From NCBI RefSeq assembly GCF_003384725.1, contig NZ_QNVV01000019.1:1-64000 (forward strand): 64,000 nt of DNA. Reading direction: 5' to 3'. The notes beneath the pieces are model-generated. The model saw only the letters and a list, made by a program, of their open reading frames with translations, was not told where the DNA came from and searched no databases. Of this stretch, positions 61,001-64,000 are shown one piece after another. The first letter of the stretch is position 1. The number at the start of each line of letters is the position of its first letter. The position numbers were made by a program, and so were the translations under genes. This DNA comes from Chryseobacterium pennipullorum (GTDB lineage: Bacteria > Bacteroidota > Bacteroidia > Flavobacteriales > Weeksellaceae).

Positions 61001-62380
61001 ATGAAGAAATTACTTACATTCATAGGAGTAGCCTTAATCAGCAGTTCGCTCTATTCTCAAGGCTCTCCGGATTACGGCAGTGGATTAAAATTAAACCTCA
61101 ATCAGGAAGGGGATAAATTCGTCAGGTTTATTTTGTGGGACCAGCTTTGGCTGAGAAATACGTCAATGAACCCTGGAACCATGGTAGGTGGAGAACCTAC
61201 AGATAACACATGGAACATCGGAAACAGAAGATTAAGAGCCCTGGCATATGCCCAGATCTCAAAAAGATATATGATCCTCCTCCATTTCGGAATCAACAAC
61301 CAGACATTTATTAACGGCGGCGCTACGGGGACAACAGGAACAGGCGGCTATGGAAACGGCAAGAAAACCCAGCTGTTTTTTCATGATGCCTGGAACGAGT
61401 ATGCAGTTCTTTTACCCGGAGAAGCAGGAAAATTCAGTTTATCCTTAGGTGCCGGACTTCATTACTATATGGGCCTTTCGAGGATGACTATGGCTTCAAC
61501 GCTGAACTTCCTGACTGTAGATTCCCCAGTCTTTTCATGGCCGCTTATTGATAATTCCGACCAGTTTGCACGACAGCTGGGAATGTTCGCCAAAGGTAAG
61601 TATGGAAAGCTGGAATACCGTTTCAGTCTGAATAAACCTTTCGCCACGGATTTAACTCCAGTAAATACTACAGATCCTTCCAGAGCAGTTGCTGTAGATA
61701 ACAACGGAAATCCAAGCTTTTCAAAAGCTGGGTATCTGGAATACCAGTTTCTTGATGAGGAATCCAACACGCTTCCCTTTAAAGTAGGCTCTTATCTTGG
61801 GACTAAAAAGGTTTTCAATATAGGTGCAGGGTTTTATCATCAGGCCGACGGAACAAGAACTTCTGTGAATTCCAATATTGAAAAACATGATATCAGCCTT
61901 TTTGCCGTAGATGCTTTCGCCGATATTCCTCTGGGTGAGGCTAAAAACAAAATGGCAGTTTCAGCTTACGCAGGGTACTATAATTACAATTTCGGACCTA
62001 ATTACGTCAGAAATCTGGGAACAATGAACATCGGTGCTTCTGATCCTAATTTCATCGGGAACAAAGCCATTGCGGGACCAGGAAATCTGCAGCCCACCAT
62101 TGGAACAGGTAATATTATCTATGCACAAGCAGGCTTATTATTGCCAAGCCAGGCAGAGAAGCCTAAAATCAGAATACAGCCTTTTGCCGCGTATACTCAT
62201 AAAAATTTCGAAGCATTTGATAAATCCTCTTCTCAGTTTGATGTAGGAGCCAACTGGTTCATTGATGGACATCATGCAAAAATCACCACTCAATACTCAA
62301 CAAGACCCGTCTACACCAACCCTACTGAAAAGCCTTCTTCAAAAGGAGAATTTATTGTACAGTTTCAAATCTACCTGTAA
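61001..62380 (+). CDS. Outer-membrane porin-like protein
   Basis: 459 residues with signal peptide (ending LYSQG, about residue 20). Beta-barrel pattern with alternating hydrophobic strands and a terminal aromatic-rich strand (EFIVQFQIYL), similar to phosphate-selective/OprP-type porins. Placed 186 bases before an MHS transporter gene, it may bring the transporter's substrate across the outer membrane; the substrate is not known. Confidence 0.8.
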   Translation: MKKLLTFIGVALISSSLYSQGSPDYGSGLKLNLNQEGDKFVRFILWDQLWLRNTSMNPGTMVGGEPTDNTWNIGNRRLRALAYAQISKRYMILLHFGINNQTFINGGATGTTGTGGYGNGKKTQLFFHDAWNEYAVLLPGEAGKFSLSLGAGLHYYMGLSRMTMASTLNFLTVDSPVFSWPLIDNSDQFARQLGMFAKGKYGKLEYRFSLNKPFATDLTPVNTTDPSRAVAVDNNGNPSFSKAGYLEYQFLDEESNTLPFKVGSYLGTKKVFNIGAGFYHQADGTRTSVNSNIEKHDISLFAVDAFADIPLGEAKNKMAVSAYAGYYNYNFGPNYVRNLGTMNIGASDPNFIGNKAIAGPGNLQPTIGTGNIIYAQAGLLLPSQAEKPKIRIQPFAAYTHKNFEAFDKSSSQFDVGANWFIDGHHAKITTQYSTRPVYTNPTEKPSSKGEFIVQFQIYL

Positions 62381-62386
62381 AATGTA

Positions 62387-62517
62387 AACCATTAAGAATA
62401 ATAAATAAAGTAAGATCAGTGAAGCCTCATCAAAGATGGACAGGAAGAATGCCGCTTAATACAATAGCTTTAGTTTTAGTCTTACTTATTCTTATCAACT
62501 TAAAGCCCTTAATGGTT
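62387..62517. repeat. Palindromic intergenic element, copy 3
   Basis: Perfect terminal inverted repeat AACCATTAAG (62387-62396) / CTTAATGGTT (62508-62517), and inner segments AAGAATAA and TTATTCTT also pair. Same ends as the copies at 51340 and 51505. It sits between the porin-like and MFS genes. Confidence 0.7.
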
Positions 62518-62565
62518 CAAAAAAGACCAAACATCCTATTTAATTAACATCAAAAACCAATCAAT

Positions 62566-64000
62566 ATGAGCGAAAACCATCACGAAAGCTACGAAAATAT
62601 GACCGACCGGCAGAAGAACCGCACCATCTGGAGCGTGATCACCGCCTCATCCCTCGGAACGTTGATCGAATGGTATGACTTTTATATTTTCGGAAGCTTA
62701 GCCATTGTGTTAGCTACCAAGTTTTTCCCTGCAGATAATCCTACTGCTGCATTTCTATCCACGCTGGCCACTTTTGCAGCAGGATTTGTCGTTAGACCAT
62801 TCGGAGCTCTATTTTTCGGAAGACTGGGTGATATCATCGGAAGAAAATACACGTTTCTTGTCACCCTGCTGATTATGGGATTCTCCACTTTCCTTATCGG
62901 CTGTATCCCAAGTTACGAAACCATTGGATTTTTAGCTCCAGTTCTTGTTCTTATTTTAAGATTATTGCAGGGACTTGCCCTGGGAGGAGAATATGGAGGA
63001 GCAGCTACCTATGTTGCAGAATATGCCCAGCCACACCGTAGAGGTTATTGGACTTCCTGGATCCAGACTACTGCCACTGCAGGACTTTTTATTTCATTAA
63101 TTGTTATTCTGATTACCAAAAATACCCTTTCTGCAGAAGAATTTGATACCTGGGGATGGAGGGTTCCTTTCTGGATTTCCATTTTAATGGTGGGCGTTTC
63201 GTATGTGATCAGAAAAAACATGAAGGAATCGCCACTTTTTGCAAAGGCTAAAAGCGAAGGCAAGACCTCAAAAAACCCATTAAAAGAAAGCTTTGGCAAC
63301 AGATATAACTTTAAATTCGTACTGTTGGCTTTATTCGGAGCCGCCATGGGACAGGGGGTGATCTGGTACACCGGACAATTCTACGCCATGAGCTTCCTGC
63401 AGAAAGTAATGAATGTGGAATCTGCCCAGGTTGATTCACTAATGGCTACAGCCTTGTTTTTGGGGACCCCATTTTTTGTATTCTTCGGATGGCTTTCTGA
63501 TAAAATAGGACGAAAAGCAGTGATGATGACCGGAATGCTGGTTGCGATATTAGCGTACAGGCCTATCTACGACAGCATGTTCAAAAGTGTAAATCTGGAA
63601 AGCAAAACCGTAGCCGCCAATGGAATTACAGAAAAGAGGACCGCTAAAATACACAACGATGTTGCCACTGACAGCCTGGTTACTTTTCACAAGGAAACCC
63701 TTTTTACAGACGGAACCCTGATTAAAAAAGACAGTATCGTTCACTGGTCGCCCGCCGGACCTGTGATGAAAGAAGGAAAAGCTGAAGAGCCAAAAGTCTC
63801 ACAAACAGTAAAATTGGGTGATAACACAAAGTGGTATCTGATCTTCCTTGTCTTCATCCAGGTGATATTTGTAACGATGGTGTATGGTCCTATCGCCGCA
63901 TTCCTGGTAGAGATGTTCCCGGTAAGAATCCGTTACACCTCTATGTCCCTTCCTTATCATATCGGAAACGGAGTATTTGGAGGGCTTCTCCCGGCTGTTG
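62566..64000 (+). CDS. MHS-family MFS transporter (partial)
   Basis: Frame open from ATG 62566 (MSENHHESYENM) to the window end, at least 478 residues, no stop. TM1 region SLGTLIEWYDFYIFGSLA, then FVVRPFGALFFGRLGDIIGRK (the MFS loop 2-3 motif) and LLQGLALGGEYGGAATYVAEY are typical of metabolite:H+ symporters (ProP/KgtP group). An insertion of about 80 polar residues with KTVAANGITEKRTAK and KKDSIVHWSPAG lies between two late helices (about residues 345-422). The substrate, perhaps a dicarboxylate or betaine/proline, cannot be read from sequence. Confidence 0.92.
   Translation, partial: MSENHHESYENMTDRQKNRTIWSVITASSLGTLIEWYDFYIFGSLAIVLATKFFPADNPTAAFLSTLATFAAGFVVRPFGALFFGRLGDIIGRKYTFLVTLLIMGFSTFLIGCIPSYETIGFLAPVLVLILRLLQGLALGGEYGGAATYVAEYAQPHRRGYWTSWIQTTATAGLFISLIVILITKNTLSAEEFDTWGWRVPFWISILMVGVSYVIRKNMKESPLFAKAKSEGKTSKNPLKESFGNRYNFKFVLLALFGAAMGQGVIWYTGQFYAMSFLQKVMNVESAQVDSLMATALFLGTPFFVFFGWLSDKIGRKAVMMTGMLVAILAYRPIYDSMFKSVNLESKTVAANGITEKRTAKIHNDVATDSLVTFHKETLFTDGTLIKKDSIVHWSPAGPVMKEGKAEEPKVSQTVKLGDNTKWYLIFLVFIQVIFVTMVYGPIAAFLVEMFPVRIRYTSMSLPYHIGNGVFGGLLPAV

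Overview
The window is low-GC DNA from a member of the Flavobacteriia, most likely Chryseobacterium or a close relative (Weeksellaceae). The evidence is the gene families present (Bacteroidetes-type TraE-TraQ proteins, a four-helix-bundle protein, the N-acyl-ornithine transcarbamylase type of arginine pathway) and promoter-like sites of the Bacteroidetes form TTTG-N19-TAnnTTTG. Genus is inferred from gene content only.

Positions 1 to about 25,361 are the right-hand part of an integrative conjugative element (ICE) whose left end lies outside the window. It carries a mobilization module (coupling protein mobC, relaxase mobB, accessory mobA), a candidate oriT and repeat region, a ParA/DUF3408/TraD start-of-transfer cluster, and a mating-pair-formation operon traE-F-G-I-J-K-L-M-N-O-Q. 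A RadC-like/DUF932/SSB block follows, then two small DNA-binding proteins and a tyrosine integrase next to a tRNA-Ser(TGA) gene that is the probable integration target. Two cargo insertions interrupt the backbone. One is a DUF1016/PDDEXK nuclease between mobC and mobB. The other is a two-gene OLD-family ATPase/TOPRIM nuclease plus UvrD-type helicase pair, resembling a Gabija anti-phage system, placed antiparallel between traD and traE.

Positions 25,446 to 44,701 are ordinary chromosome: pepsin-like proteins, trxB, holA, a HAD hydrolase, a dienelactone hydrolase with a nonsense codon in its signal peptide, an alkylation-repair cluster (ada, a PEP-mutase family gene, ogt, dinB), and several lipoproteins and hypotheticals. 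Tandem and palindromic intergenic repeats are frequent.

Positions 44,747 to 50,780 hold a pyrimidine operon read on the minus strand: pyrB-carA-(four-helix-bundle protein)-carB. Upstream of pyrB is a consensus promoter, a 23-codon leader ORF and an overlapping intrinsic terminator, which together look like an attenuator. An Lrp/AsnC regulator is divergent from it. Positions 51,630 to 60,137 hold a complete arginine cluster on the minus strand: GNAT acyltransferase-argG-argC-argD-argF'-argB-argE-argH. CarAB supplies carbamoyl phosphate to both pathways, so the two clusters are metabolically linked. The active-site residue of ArgF' (Val90) suggests that succinylated rather than acetylated intermediates may be used.

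Positions 60,298 to 64,000 hold an InsA-like zinc-finger/HTH protein, an outer-membrane porin-like protein and the 5' part of an MHS-family MFS transporter that runs off the window.
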